Positions 23,466 through 35,567 are shown, numbered from the stretch's first letter. The stretch is 64,000 nucleotides of DNA from Diphasiastrum complanatum (GCA_029204225.1 MU831853.1:1-64000), one strand, 5' to 3'. The notes: generated by a model from the sequence alone, not told the origin. Made by a program: numbers and translations.

Positions 23466-24288
23466 GCATTTGCCACTTGACTCTACTGCCCCTTGCTGTT
23501 GTTCTTTGCTTGCAGTATCCGGCAGTCTTGAATTTTGTGGTTGTTTCACTTGCAGTATCTACAGAATAGCTTCTTCTTCATCAACGGATTTGACTATTCT
23601 TTGTGCTGTGTTGGTTTCTAGTCTAGCTTGATTGCTTTGGGCCTTTCTTCTTCTTTCGCTTAGTCATGCTCTTGTTGGTGTATAAAACGTGAGAATCAGT
23701 TGAGGAACTTGAGGCTTTGTTCCTCCGTGTGTCTTGCTGCAACAACATAGTAATGACTCTCGAAAGATTCAATTCTGGATGTGTCGTAATGATCATCACC
23801 CATCTGTCGTATGAGCTTGGCAAGCTTGTAAACAGTTGCATCACTGCATCTTGATCGTCTATGACAGATCCGACAGCGGCCATTTGCCTTAGCAGGTTCT
23901 TGAATTGATTGATGTAATTCTATAGGGAATCACCATTCGCCATCTTGAGGGAGTAAAATCTCTTCCTAAGATGTAGCTTGGAAGCTATATCCCGCACTTC
24001 GTATAGTGTACTCAAGATGTTCCAGACTTCTTTCGATGTCTAGGCCTCGGATACATGGCCGATCTGGGTATCCGTAATGTTGAGGATAATCAGTGCAAAA
24101 ACTTTTTCATCCTTCAGCTTCCATCTGGCGATTGCTGCATCATCTGCTCTGGGTTTTCCTTTTGCACCTGTAACGACGTCATACAATTCTTTAGCCATTA
24201 GTATAGTTTTCATCTTAAATTTCCACAGATGGTAATTGGCTCCATCAAGCTTGTCCATGATAGGACTGGCTTTCCCTTGGGAATCCAT
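23466..24288 (-). pseudogene. Copia C gag pseudogene
   Basis: Minus-strand Gag of the same family as copia A. It starts at 24288 with MDSQGKASPIMDKLDG, followed by NYHLWKFKMKTILMAKELYD and ALIILNITDTQIGHVSEA, then a stop, then DQDAVMQLFTSLPSSYDRWV and the basic stretch MTKRKKKKGPKQSS. The knuckle region near 23500-23590 is degraded. Protease, integrase and most RT are missing between here and 20326, the gap now holding gypsy P. Confidence 0.87.
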
Positions 24289-24430
24289 GTGGAAGATTAG
24301 TCTAAGTGATAGGAAAAACTATCAGTGACTTAAGTATGAAAATTTGGTATTGAATTACAGACTCAAGAAGACAATTACTCTATTGGCTAGTAGAGTCTTG
24401 TATTGTGGAAGCTTATCAGGCTACGAAAAT

Positions 24431-24443
24431 GGCTCTGATACCA
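24431..24443 (-). promoter_or_regulatory. Primer binding site of copia C
   Basis: The minus strand reads TGGTATCAGAGCC immediately after the LTR end, complementary to initiator tRNA-Met. Confidence 0.88.
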
Positions 24444-25628
24444 TGTTGGGAAATGAAAGAGGGTGTGTTAGTATGAGAAATAAAAATAGCTCGAAAAGAA
24501 ACGAACTCGAACGAAAAGAGTTCGTGCGCAGCGGAATGAGCTATATTACTCTTTCCCTAACCATGACTGTGCCTATCAGAAATGAACAGCATGTTAGTGA
24601 TAGGAATCATAGTCGATCTGATTACGTAGCCAAACATTAAGCAACAAAACATCAAAAGAATAATTTGTTGCGAACAGCTAAACAAATTATTAGTCACAAA
24701 TGATTTGTGAAGAGCTAGACTAAGCTCGACTGATAATCAGTCGCAAATTAGTTGCGAAAGGCAAGACTAAATATTAGTTGTCAACAACTAGACTAATAAT
24801 AATTTGCTAAGAACAGATTACCAAATTGAGCAATAAGAGAGTCAGACAGAATGTAGAAAAACATAGCAATATTGACACAAATCTGAACGAAGAACAAAAC
24901 AGAGCTGTTATCAAATTAAGTATAGCAAAATATACATGTCAATAATGATGTGGAGCACAAGACAATAGCGGACAAAACCACGTGCTCTACAAAGCTTATT
25001 TAATCTGTAAAAGAAATGACCTTGTTATTGAAATACAAAAGAATCAATGCGCAAGGCATCTACTTTGTCTATCTCTAATAAGTTTTTGATGCTTTTATTT
25101 TTCACACACTCTTGAATACGCAAGTGGTATTCAATATATATATATATATATACAATTTTACAGGTGTACAGATGAAGAAAGTACAAAGTGGATGTGCTGT
25201 CTGTAGGAGATCGTGGGTGCTGTCGTTGTCAAATCTGTTAGCACAGTTGCATGGGGTGAGCGTAAAAAGGTCACGACGTCAACCTTTGCTGAAATGAACG
25301 ATGGTGAAGATGCAAAAAATGCAACACTCTGATGAAATGCTGTAGGATTTGATTTACAAAGTGCCATCGCTTTTCCTAGGGCACCTTCAGCATTTTGTAA
25401 GGCTATGTCATCTTTTTCGCTTGTCACAAATCACATGTAAAAATACAGGGTCACGTTTTTCGCCTTTTTCGTCTGTGGAAATTTACTTGTATTTATGCAG
25501 ACAATCAAGTTTTTTGCCTGTCTTATTTTACATGTAAATATGCAGATTGTGGGACAACATGAGTATATGCAGCATGAATGGAGGCAGATTAAAATAGGAT
25601 ATAGGAGAGTAGAGGAGATAAATCCAAA
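24444..25628 (-). repeat. Copia C 5' LTR
   Basis: Sister of 18284-19574 with the same ends (TGTTGGGAAATGAAAG at the PBS side, GGAGATAAATCCAA at the outer side). The last two or three bases are lost at the junction with the next copia fragment. The pair defines copia C as a minus-strand element about 7.3 kb long. Confidence 0.88.
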
Positions 25629-26020
25629 AAGTTTGATAATTCAGGAGAGTTTGATAGTTCGGCTGTATGAGCTTTGCCCTTACCTTTGAGGTCGATAAAC
25701 TGATTTTCTATGAAGACGACACCCTGGTTAGTGAATATCTTCACCTTGACAGAATCATACAACTTATAAGTTTTATCTGAAGTAGTGTAGCTGATGAAAA
25801 TAGATTTGATACTCTGGAAGTCGAGCTTCTTCCTAGAGTAGATGCTTCCGGCTGTTCCTCTTCTTGAGCACTAACATTTGGCTCGATTATCATCTACAAT
25901 AGCCTCAGCTCCTTCTCCAATGGTGGCAAAATTGTCATGTCATGTCGTTGAATTTGTGATTACGTAATATCAAAGAGCAGATAACCTAACGTGGTGAAGG
26001 TCTGCTTCTTGTTGATTCCT
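25629..26020 (-). pseudogene. Copia F integrase-RT linker fragment
   Basis: The minus strand encodes the copia linker VVFIENQFIDLKGKGKAH (about 25670-25725) and TYKLYDSVKV before it, matching copia E at 17180-17280. It directly abuts the outer end of the copia C LTR. The remainder is too decayed to place. Confidence 0.7.
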
Positions 26021-27419
26021 TCATGCAGACTATCGTGCTAGCCCAGTTGCAAAGTGCGACTCTTTGCACAAGTGATTCTATTAGTAGCGAAAAAACTAAC
26101 ATGGGAATGCACTTCACCTTCGACCTCTGCCTATGTGTATACTTGGTCAGGTATGCGCATGCTGCAGCCAGATCCTTGCTCTTGATGGCTTCTAACAATA
26201 GCCATCCTTGTTCTTGTACTTGTCCACCGAGGTATCTAGGAATTGGAGATGTTGAGTGCTCTTTAGCTCCTTCAGCTTTTTCGTGATTCTGATTGGTCCT
26301 TCTAGAAATCTGAACTCCATTAGGTCTTTGGTGGCCAGAGGAACAACAGATGTGTGGGTACTGTTCCTCGAAAGGTTGAATGAGAACTTCTTCAAGGTAG
26401 GGTTGTATCGGTTATTGGGTGTTGTGTCAGAGTGAGATCATTCTCATATGTGCACGATTAGTCTTGTATGGATCTACTATGTATTCTTGGTTGCTAGGGT
26501 TATTTGGTGCACTTAACCTAGTCGGTAAACAGAGACATATCATCAAGTATTGTTGAAATAGATACTTGCATAGTTAACGGATCTTTCTGTGAAAGACTTA
26601 TTGGTTAACTTAAAGTGATTTGGATATGGATCTAAATGGGGTGTTGTACGGTACAATTAAGATCTACACCTAGACATTTGAGATTTCTGAATCATTAGCA
26701 ATTCATGTGAGTAATTGGTTTACTCCTGAAGAAGTATACTGGCAAAATGGACAATATGAAGGGAATTCACCTGGAACTATTTGTTTATGTGTATTGCTTC
26801 TAAGACACATATTTTGTGAGTCATTTGGATTCATCAAAAAAATTGTGTGCATAGGATATATGGAATTCTTGGGTGAGTATTTCTCAGATGAGAAATAGAC
26901 TCAATTTACTAGTGATTGTATCCCAGAGCGCTCAATAGGATAACAAATCATAATGGTTCAAAAAATGCAGCATGATTTTGGATATCTAGATTTAGTTCTA
27001 GACCATAATCTGAAGTTTTTGGTGGATGAAGATGGTTTTTGATATCATTTTGGTATGCTTTCTGTCTTTGACTACCTGATGGTTTGAAATTTGATAGCAA
27101 ATGAATTTTCTTTAGCTTTTGGACTTGATCACAGAAATAAAGAGTAAACTCACCCAGTGGTTCATGTAATTGGGATTACATGAAGGTGATGAGCTTTTAT
27201 TTAGAGAAGATCAAACCATTTGGAATATTTATAGCTTAGTGTATCTTTGAATTTTGAGTTAGTACTCTTGTGTAGAGACAATCAACTGAAGAATTGTTGC
27301 ATCTCTGAGTACTTATTCAGATGAAAAGATCGGGCTAAGAATAATGATTCCTCGGTAAGACTTGAAAGCATAAAGAATTATTTTATGTTTTCTTTTTCTC
27401 ATTACGAGGACAAAACTTG
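26021..27419 (+). other. Probable gypsy G1 3' internal region
   Basis: No recognisable protein domain. The polypurine tract and LTR at its right end show that at least the last part is the 3' internal region of a plus-strand LTR element. The sequence near 27410 (GAGGACAAAACTTG before the polypurine tract) is typical of gypsy 3' ends. Confidence 0.45.
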
Positions 27420-27435
27420 TTTAAGGGAGGAAGAA
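27420..27435 (+). other. Polypurine tract of gypsy G1
   Basis: TTTAAGGGAGGAAGAA sits directly before an LTR starting TGTTACGGCC. Confidence 0.75.
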
Positions 27436-27905
27436 TGTTACGGCCATATTTAGCCAAGGACATGGAATAGTCCTATTATGGTAGACCGGCCCTCCGATGT
27501 TTGAGATTATTGGTCATGTCGAGATTTAACTCCACGTCGAGGCCTGTTTGTGACTAATTAGTTTGAGAGGACCCAAATACTCTAATTGAGACATATGGAG
27601 TAGTGCATGTACATGTGACAGATATAGACAAGAGGACTGCATGAAGAGATGAGATCTATTTATAGTTGACTTGCATGGGGATTGCATGGGTTCATGCAGA
27701 TGAATCTACTCTCTATATATTGAGGTAGGGATTCTCTCGTCGACAACTTGGTTCATGTTACCAATTGCTCTCTTCTCCTCTTTCTTTCACATGGCATGGC
27801 TTGGGAGCTAGATCCAAGTTTTTGATCTAGGTTTGGTTGGGTGGTTTGGCTCCATAGTCTCTCTTATTGTGTCTTCTTATCCTCATCTGAATGCTTCATA
27901 ATCCA
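27436..27905 (+). repeat. Gypsy G1 3' LTR (end truncated)
   Basis: Homologous to the reverse complement of 63110-63587: TGTTACGGCCATATT, TAGTCCTATTATGGTAGACC, CTCTAATTGAGACATATGGA, a TATA box (CTATATATTGAGG near 27713) and TTTGATCTAGG are shared. Similarity stops after TATCCTCATCT, so the final few tens of bases are missing. Confidence 0.85.
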
Positions 27906-27944
27906 CTTATTGGTTGTGATGTGGTGCTTCTGAAGCTGTATTTG

Positions 27945-28306
27945 CCATCTAATTGAATTGCCCTTTGTTGTTGTTCTTGGCTTGAGGTATGCGACAATCT
28001 TGAATCTCATGGTTGGTTCATTTGCAGTATCTACAGAACAACTTCTTCCTTCTTGACAACTACTCTTGACAATGTGTCGGCTTCTGGCTTGGCTTTGATT
28101 GTTTTGGGCCTTTTATCTTCTACCTAGTCGAGCCTTTGTTGGTGTATAAGGCATGTGAGCCAACAGTTGAGAAACTGGAGGGTTCGCTTCTTCTCCTGTC
28201 TTCCTACAACAACATTGTAATGACCCTTGAAAGAGTCAGTTCTAGGTGTGTCGTGATGATCATCACCTAGCTGTCGTATGAGCTTGACAAGCTCAAAAGC
28301 AGTGTG
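27945..28306 (-). pseudogene. Copia H gag fragment
   Basis: Minus-strand gag of the copia A/C type. Segments corresponding to the SSYDRWVMIITTH region and the basic KKKGPKQS region can be matched to 23466-23850, with shifts. It is cut at 28306 by the LTR of copia I. Confidence 0.75.
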
Positions 28307-29172
28307 TGTTGGATTATTCTCCTACTGATCGACTAATTGACATTTTAATCTTCATCCAACTTTTATCCAGACCTGCAGAAATGGCTCACAGGTGGCTCCG
28401 ACATATCGGACCGACAATCATGGTCCGATGAATCTTGTCAAGTGAAAGAGAGTTTATTGTTTGTCTTAAAAGCTATAGATTTGCCCTAAGCGTTTAACAA
28501 GTAAATTTCCGAAAAGATTCAACTAGATGGATGTCAGCTCAATTTGCATGGATGCAAGCTCACTATCCATTATGATTGCGACCTAATTAGCTATCCTACT
28601 ACTGGATGTTGTCGCATTTGCTTAAGTATAAATAGCTCTCATATTTCTACACAAACAGAATGATCTTAGATCAAAAACATTGAATAGTTAATGTTCTCTC
28701 TCAAGCCTACAAGCTTGGACACTCTTGAACATTCTAGCTCAGTTTTTTAGAGCTGATTAGAGATTGATATTGCGCTTATTGCTTATTAGTAGTTGCACTT
28801 AATTTAGACTTTATTTAGTCATTTAGATATAGCTTAGAGTATGCGGCTTTGATCCACAACTTGTACTCATTTACATCTGTTTTTGTTTTCATACTGAATC
28901 AATACTATCTTCTTATTGCATTCAGGTTCGTCTTAGAATGTATGCATTTCTGTAGTTCTTCATGATAAATTATTTGTCTGATAATTCAATGCTTAAATGT
29001 TTGGCTACGTACTCACTGTAGTACTAATGATTTCAAAGTTAGTTACTATAAGATCAAATGTGATTTCTATCACTATTGATTTGTTCAAAATTGATAGGCG
29101 TAGTCATGCATTGCGCATGATAAGTTTTAATTCTTGTCGTTTGACCTATCTTTTTCACACCTCTTTCCAACA
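28307..29172 (+). repeat. Copia I 5' LTR
   Basis: Runs from TGTTGGATTATTCTCC to TCTTTCCAACA and is followed without gap by a PBS. Its ends resemble those of the copia C LTR (TGTTGGAT...CCAACA), consistent with a related family. Confidence 0.8.
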
Positions 29173-29185
29173 TGGTATCAAAGCA
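29173..29185 (+). promoter_or_regulatory. Primer binding site of copia I
   Basis: TGGTATCAAAGCA, one mismatch from the initiator tRNA-Met PBS (G to A at position 9). Confidence 0.75.
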
Positions 29186-29348
29186 TTGATTCTTCAAGGC
29201 CTAATACTATATCAGAGCGCAAGCTCTAATATTTGATATCTTTCACGATATCTAATTATTCTTCAGTTCGAATTAATTTGTTTTGGTATCAGAGAATTGA
29301 TTTCCACAGCACGGTATCTCTCTTAACGTCGACAAACTAAAGTTCCAG

Positions 29349-29746
29349 ATGGATTCTCAAAGTAAAGTCGATCTTATTGCAGACAAGCTTAATGGATTCA
29401 ACTATCATTCATGGAAATTTAAGATGAAGACCTTGCTAATCGCCAACAAGTTGTGGGATGTTGTTATAGGTATTGAAGTGAAGCCTGAAGATGACACAAA
29501 CGACTCGAAATGGAAGTCAATGATGGTAAAGCTTTCGCGCTTATTATCCTCAATATATCAGATAGTCAGATTGGCCACGTAGTTGAAGCCAAAACTTTGA
29601 AAGAAGTTTGGGACATCCTGAGCTCACTATATGATGTGAGAGACGTAACTACCAAGTTGCATCTTCGAAGGAAATTCTTCAAACTCAAGATGTCGAATAA
29701 TGATTATCTTCATAATCATATTAACCAGTTTAAAAATCTCTTGCAC
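29349..29746 (+). pseudogene. Copia I gag N-terminal half
   Basis: Gag starts MDSQSKVDLIADKLNG, continues NYHSWKFKMKTLLIANKLWD, has one frameshift near 29515, and resumes ALIILNISDSQIGHVVEAK and KLHLRRKFFKLKMSN. It stops at 29746 in the conserved INQFKNLL segment, at the boundary with the H3-tail-like repeat. This is nearly the exact point at which copia E begins (15219). Confidence 0.85.
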
Positions 29747-30790
29747 ATTAGGGAAAATTTGGGCTCAAAATGGGCCCTTAAGAAATTTGACTTTAGAGAG
29801 AGGTTAGGTAGAGAGAGAATGGAAATCGATACTATTTGGTTGCCGTTTTTTGAGTTTATGGTACTACCCGCATTATAACTACTGTGGTTAAAACTAGCTC
29901 TAACTTCAGGCATTAATTAGTTAAGCATGCTTGTAATAATAGCCATACATTTGTCATTTAATCCGGGGCTATAAACGTCCACCAATAATAATATTATAGC
30001 ATGGTATCTACGCCTAGAGGTAATGAATGGTCTATCAGTAAAAAATAATGGCCACCAAATTCCGTACCTAGAGATATGATACGTTCACAGAAACTTATGA
30101 GGACAATCATTTCTGAAGCTCCGCTCTACATAAGCACTAAAATAACAATAAAGAATACTTTACGTTTGAATTTCACGCCCGAACATCGATTCAGCACGCG
30201 CATAGATCATTCGAATACCCTTCAGTCATGGCGGGTCACGTGGCGTGCCCCTTGGCCTAGGAGGCAGTGGTGGTGGTGGATTTCCGTGGTGACCTCCTTG
30301 CATTGGGACACCTCTGTGCTGTTTGCTTGATGCGAGCCATTCGCGGACGCAATATTGGATTAGCGCGCGCGTAGCAAATCAACAGTTGTAGAATGTAGGT
30401 CGGGCGCGCCGAACCGATATTAGACAGAAAAGTCGGAAAGTAGGCTATATCGGATGGGCGCGTGGGAGTCCGGAACAGGAATATCACGACTGGGTCGGAC
30501 ACACTGAACTAATATTGAGAAATGATAACTTTTGAAAGACAGCTCAGATTTAGACGATTACAATGCCATTAGAAAGCCCTCAACGAGAGCTTTTCAAAGG
30601 CACCAAACATGACCTAGTTCTGAGCTACCGTTATAGAGATATTATTAGTCAAAGTTTTGGGCAGTAAAATAGTCAACGATCAACCTAATATCGGATCGGC
30701 ACGCGGTTGACCAGTTTGACCTAGTCAGACACTAAGGGCACATGCCAATCCGATATTAGGGTTTTTTTTTTTTTTTTGCAACGGCACCAT
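29747..30790 (-). repeat. Second arm of the H3-tail repeat family
   Basis: Its outer end ATTAGGGAAAATTTGGG...GGGCCCTT (29747-29779) matches the inverted end at 15186-15218 at 28 of 33 positions. Farther in, motifs of the form AATCCGATATTAG next to GCGCGC-rich runs recur at about 30355, 30410, 30450, 30690 and 30750. A T tract of about 15 lies near 30763-30777. No transposase or RT domain was seen. Confidence 0.55.
30257..30340 (-). CDS. Short ORF with histone H3-tail-like N-terminus (copy 2)
   Basis: A 27-codon stretch from an ATG at 30340: MARIKQTAQRC, then a basic stretch with SPRKSTTTT, ending at TAG. The frame is open upstream without another ATG. It resembles the H3 tail in its opening and has a PRK(S/T)-like motif later. 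Same family as 14749-14823; translation is unproven. Confidence 0.4.
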   Translation of the reverse strand: MARIKQTAQRCPNARRSPRKSTTTTAS

Positions 30791-30819
30791 AATGACCTAA
30801 TTCTGAGTTACAGTTCAAA

Positions 30820-31925
30820 AGTTATAGGAAGGCTGATCATACTTCAAACCAAAATTCAATGTCCCTCGAATGTATCTGAGAATACGTTTAGCAGACTTCT
30901 AGTGTGGTTGACTAGGATCTTGCATAAATTGACTAACAACACCAACAACATAAGAAATATCAGATCGTGTGTGTGTCAAATAAATCAAACTACCCACCAG
31001 CTGTCTATACAAATAAGCATCCACTTTCTCAGATTCATCATATGTAGTAAGCTTCGTGTTGACATTCATAGGTGTACTCAAAGGCTTACAATCCTACATA
31101 TTGAGCTTATAAAGCAAATATCGTGCATATTTGCTTTGTGTAAGAAAGACCACGTCTTCCTTTTGCCATACTTCAATGTCAAGACAATAGTGCATCAATC
31201 CTAGATCGCTCATGTCAAAAGCATTGGAAAGATCTGATTTGATTTCATCAATTAAGCTCTCATTACTTCTTGTGATAATCAAATCATCCACGTACAACAC
31301 AATGAACACTATATCAGAATCTTGTCTTAGAATGTAGAGATTAGGATCAACATCACTCTTGTGATTACTTCAGATTGTTCACCTTGGCCCATCTCGTCAC
31401 ATGTAACATCCCTAGAAATCACAAGTTTCTATGCATGCCTTGGCCTTCTCATCATATCCAAGGAAAATACACTTGATAGCTTTTGCATCCAATTTCTTTC
31501 GTTTCTCATCAGGAATATGAGCATAAGCATCACAACCAAATACTCTCAAATGAGAAATATTAGGTTTCTTTCCAGTAACAGCTTGATGAGGTGTCTTACC
31601 TTCCACGGATTTTGTAGGACATCGATTCATGATGTGCATAGCTGTGCTACAAGCTTCTATCCAAAAGGTGTTTTGCAGACTCTTGCTTTTGAGCATCGCC
31701 CTGGCCATCTCAACAATAGATCTGTTCTTATGTTCTGCAACTCCATTTTGTTGTGGTGAATAAGGTGTTGTAGTCTATCTCTTGATCCTTGATCTTTGCA
31801 GAAATCAGTAAATTCTATTGAAAAATACTCACCACCTCCATTAAATCTCAAAGTCGTGATGCAACATCCTGTTTGCTTTTCAACTAATGCCTTGAATTTC
31901 TTGCTTAGCAAAAACATCTGATTTC
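30820..31925 (-). pseudogene. Copia J pol pseudogene
   Basis: Minus-strand fragments, from upstream to downstream: integrase core (GCCITTLRFNGGGEYFS about 31840, then SKSLQNTFWIEACSTAMHI and HLRVFGCDAYAHIPDEKRKK); an internal deletion near 31400 that removes the linker and most of RT; then RT with LYVDDLIIT (about 31285), MHYCLDIEVWQKEDVVFLTQ and VGSLIYLTHTRSDISYV. RNase H is absent beyond about 30820. It is a different copia lineage from A/C/E, closer in motifs to copia M. Confidence 0.87.
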
Positions 31926-32005
31926 TTACTTATGAGAGAAATCCAAATGCATATGCTATAATCATCAATGAAGGTAATAAAGTAATGGTAGCCGTAGAAA
32001 TTTAG

Positions 32006-32238
32006 AAAAACTCTTAAGGAAGTATCATGATGTCTTTGCATGGAACTATAAAGAGGTGAAGGGTATACCGCCTAATATAGCAGTGCACTCCATCTCATTA
32101 GAAAATGATGCAAAGCCAATACAAGCAAAACCGTACCACTGTAATCCGCTCTACAGAGAGAAAATTAAAGAAGATATACAAAGATTACTAGCTGCGGGTT
32201 TCATTAAAGAAATTGAACATACAACATTTTGGATCGAA
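32006..32238 (+). pseudogene. Ty3/gypsy reverse transcriptase fragment
   Basis: A short open segment typical of the N-terminal approach to gypsy RT: KYHDVFAWNYKEVKGI, ISLENDAKPIQAKPYHCNP and REKIKEDIQRLLAAGFIKEI. Nothing of the catalytic domain follows; copia J adjoins on the left and the LTR of element K on the right. Confidence 0.8.
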
Positions 32239-32276
32239 CCATTTTTGTAATAGCTTTGGATCTAACCTTTCACATG

Positions 32277-32845
32277 TGTGAAAGAGGCCTAGATACTTTT
32301 ATTTTAGTATATATTTCATATTGAAGAAGTCTTAAACTTCAGGACCTTCGAACTGACACCAAAATCATGTTATTTGGACATATAGGCCAAAATTGGCTAT
32401 TTTAGGCTACTGTTGCTCTAAGATTGGGTCCTAAGTTCTAGAGAGAGGAGAAAGAGTCATCTCTCTCACCTATATTAGGCTGAATTCATGGAGAACAGGT
32501 TGGAGAAACTTATTGTATTGTTGAGAGAGATCAATAGATCATTGTCGCAGTTTCTTCCTCCATTGAGAGCATTGCTTTGTGTATTACCTTCAAGCTTTTG
32601 TGTATGATCCTAAGAGGTTTTCAAAAGTGGTAGGCTGTTGTTGGGAGCCCTGTTTGCTGCTATTTTTGGCTGCCATCAGTACCTTTTATTAGTTTCTTTT
32701 GTCTCTTGAATGCTTTGTCAAGCTCATGTGTATCAAAGGTAGCATTAGGATGCTTTGCCGTTTCTAGATTTTGTAGCTTGTTGTGCAAAGATCTTAGCCA
32801 AGCATTTTGGGAGTTTGGATCCATTCAACATACACTTTTTTCACA
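32277..32845 (+). repeat. 5' LTR of element K
   Basis: TGTGAAAGAGGCC... to ...CTTTTTTCACA, inverted ends TGTGAAA/TTTCACA. A PBS follows without gap. No second copy was found in the window. Confidence 0.75.
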
Positions 32846-32858
32846 TGGTATCAGAGCT
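32846..32858 (+). promoter_or_regulatory. Primer binding site of element K
   Basis: TGGTATCAGAGCT, complementary to initiator tRNA-Met. Confidence 0.85.
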
Positions 32859-33522
32859 AGTTGGCTATTATTTTTAGTAAGGTTTTCATTTATGGTGATA
32901 TTTGGAAGTTTGATCAAGTTCTAGCATAATTATGCATTGCATTGTTGATCAAATCTTACTAACCTTTGTTTGTTGAGTTGAACTTGTGGATCAAAAGCAT
33001 ATTTCAGGTCTATTGAAGATCAGAGGCTGAGAAGAAACCATTTTGGATCAGATCATAACACCTAATCATTTGTTGATTGTGAGGCTTGTGCATATTCAAT
33101 ATTAACAATGTTCTGTTCAATGTATTGTTGAAAATCTCCACTTCTGTGGATGAACACTATTGATCATATGTTGATCAAGTTTGTTCAAATCTAGGTATTC
33201 TTGGAAGCCTAGTCTTTTGTATTTTCTAAGAATGCCAGTAACTCTTCATACCATAACTTGATTTGGTCACTTGCTAGAAAGTTTTAGAGCTTAAACAAGA
33301 GTGTGTTTATGTTGGTTTGAGTTTGTAATCCATTCTTAGTGTGTGCAAAGTGTTGCATGTGTTTCAATCTTCCTTTCTATGCTTGGAAACCAGCCAGGTT
33401 CAAGATAGAAGTGTTTTAGAGTCCTAGATCTTCTGAGGTCTCCCTATCCATCATTTGTTGAGAGGAAAGTGAGTGCTAGGTGCATTAGGAAAGAGCCTAA
33501 AAGTTGAAGAATCATTATATTC

Positions 33523-34566
33523 ATGGCTTCCAATGGTGGGATCATGTTAGAAACTAATGATAGGTTGAGTTCATCAAACTACTCTACCTGGAAAGTAGGG
33601 ATGTAATCCTTACTTGAGTTGAATGAATTCATGGACATAGTTACAGGAACTGAAGAGAGACCACCCACAGTTCAAGAGCAACAAAAGTTTGATAAGAGGG
33701 CTAAAAGGGCTCTTCATATCATTAAAATGAATGTTACCAATAAACTTCTCAAGGAGGCTGGTAAGTGTCAAAGTACAAGTGAGGCATGGAATTCCTTGAA
33801 GAAACTCTTTGAATCAAAGTCCACATCTAGGGTATTGAACCTAAGGAGGCAAATATTTTCTAGTAGACAAAGAGAGGGAGAAAGTGCTCATGCATTTGTC
33901 TTGAGGGTTAAGTCCTTAAGTGATGATCTAGCATGCATTGATGAAAGCATAAAAGATGGTGAAATAGTCCAGGTTATGTTGAATGGTTTGCTAGATGAAC
34001 ATGCTAACCTTGTGCAAAGTTTTCCCATTCAAAGAGTCTTGCCAAGTGTGGTTGACTTGCAAGAAATCTTATTGGCTGAAGAACATAGGTTGCAATCAAA
34101 TCTTGATGGTGCATCCTTGCAAGGTGGATGTGAAGAGGCTTTCTTCACAAAAGACAAAGTCAAAGGCAAAGGTAAAGGCAAAGGGAAATGGTCCAAAGGT
34201 AGCAACCTGGATCATGATGATCACTCTTCCTCCTCCTCTACTTCTTTTAGAAAGAAAGATAAGTCAAAGTTCAAGTGCTTTTGTTGTGGGATAAAAGGTC
34301 ATTTTGCAAATGAATGTCATAAGAAGCAAAGTAATGAAGGTAGCAAGCAAAACAACTTTTGTACTTCTAATGAGGATCTAGATTCTTGTGATTCTCTCAC
34401 GATGTGTTCTTCAAGTCTAATGTCAAGTGGAAATGACAAGGATTCATGGCGGATAGATAGTGGATCTAGTTCACACATGACTAGTCACAAGGAGTTCTTT
34501 ACTTCTTTGATCTCTTATGTTGGAACCAAAAAAGTGGTTCACAGCCAAATGGTGGTGAGTGTATGA
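33523..34566 (+). pseudogene. Element K Gag and protease start
   Basis: Copia-type Gag beginning at ATG 33523 (MASNGGIMLETN, then SSNYSTWKVGM). One in-frame TAA near 33604 is the only stop before 34566. Features: UBN2/DUF4219-like Gag core (AKRALHIIKMNVTNKLLKEA; LNLRRQIFSSRQREGESAHA), a long lysine/glycine-rich stretch (KDKVKGKGKGKGKWSKG), a zinc knuckle CFCCGIKGHFANEC (about 34278-34320), and the start of protease with SWRIDSGSSSHMTSH (about 34444). A one-base shift near 34545 moves the frame to the next ORF. It is much less decayed than its copia neighbours. Confidence 0.88.
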
Positions 34567-35567
34567 TCAAAGGTATTGGCTCAATTCCTATTTGTCTTTC
34601 TACTAATAGGAATTCAAGGCTTGATGGTGTTCTTTCAAGGAATTTGCTAAGTGTTGGTCAAATGTTAAAGAAAGGGTACAAGACAAAGTTTGTTGGAGAT
34701 GTTTGCTTCATTACTAAGGGAGATGTCTTGATTTCTAGGGGCAATAAGCAAGGTAAACTTTACAAGCTTGATGCATTTGTTATTTCTAACAAGAGGAATG
34801 AAATGGATGTTGGTGTTTCTCTCAACTTTCAAAAGTCAATTGGTAGATCTTATGCAAAGTCTAAAGAGCTTCCTTATGCTAGATCTAGGTTGAGATCTAA
34901 TGAGCTTCTTGGAGATAGTTATTGTTGTGCTAACTTGGCAACTTTTGGTGAATCTATGATCAATGTTTTGGATCCATTGGATTTTGAAGATGGACTAGTG
35001 CTACCTACTAGTCAATTGGAGTCATGTGGTGCTAAATTAGTATCATGTTTGAACTCTTCTACCCATAGATTTTCAAGTCTTGGTGGCTCTTCAATGGAAC
35101 TACATGGCAAGTGCAAAAATGGAAAAGGTAAGAAGAGATCTAACTTCATTAATGGAGGTGATAAAAACTCTTCTTTGGAAATGGTTGTTGCTAATGACTC
35201 ATTTACTCATTTGGAAAAAGATGGTGCTTTGAACATGTTTGAAGAAAAAGTTTCTTTTGCATCTTTATGTGATGAGTCCAAGAAAGTCATTTGTGAAACA
35301 AGTGGTGTCACATGTATTCATAAAGAAAATAGATCAAAAGGTTCTATCATGAGACTTGGTGAGGAAGATCTCAAGTCAAAAGGGAGAGATGAATGTGAAG
35401 TGTTCAAAGTAGGATGTACTTTGAATGATGCTTTTGTGAATGATAGTGAGGATTCATTATCATTACCTATATCATTGATTAGAAGTCCAGGTTTGACAAG
35501 AAAAAGTACTTCAATCATTCTTATGTTGAAGGTATTATGTATACTTTTCATGGCTTCTAATGTTTGA
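34563..35567 (+). CDS. Element K: protease end fused to unknown domain
   Basis: An uninterrupted 334-residue ORF. The first about 75 residues continue copia protease/pre-integrase (SRNLLSVGQMLKKGYKTKFV, GKLYKLDAF). Where an HHCC integrase domain should follow there is instead about 250 residues of Ser/Lys/Glu-rich sequence (SSLGGSSMELHGKCKNGKGK, EEKVSFASLCDESKKVICET) with no domain I recognise. No integrase DDE, RT YVDD or RNase H motif is present. Either a captured sequence or a spacer that has by chance stayed open. Confidence 0.55.
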   Translation: MIKGIGSIPICLSTNRNSRLDGVLSRNLLSVGQMLKKGYKTKFVGDVCFITKGDVLISRGNKQGKLYKLDAFVISNKRNEMDVGVSLNFQKSIGRSYAKSKELPYARSRLRSNELLGDSYCCANLATFGESMINVLDPLDFEDGLVLPTSQLESCGAKLVSCLNSSTHRFSSLGGSSMELHGKCKNGKGKKRSNFINGGDKNSSLEMVVANDSFTHLEKDGALNMFEEKVSFASLCDESKKVICETSGVTCIHKENRSKGSIMRLGEEDLKSKGRDECEVFKVGCTLNDAFVNDSEDSLSLPISLIRSPGLTRKSTSIILMLKVLCILFMASNV

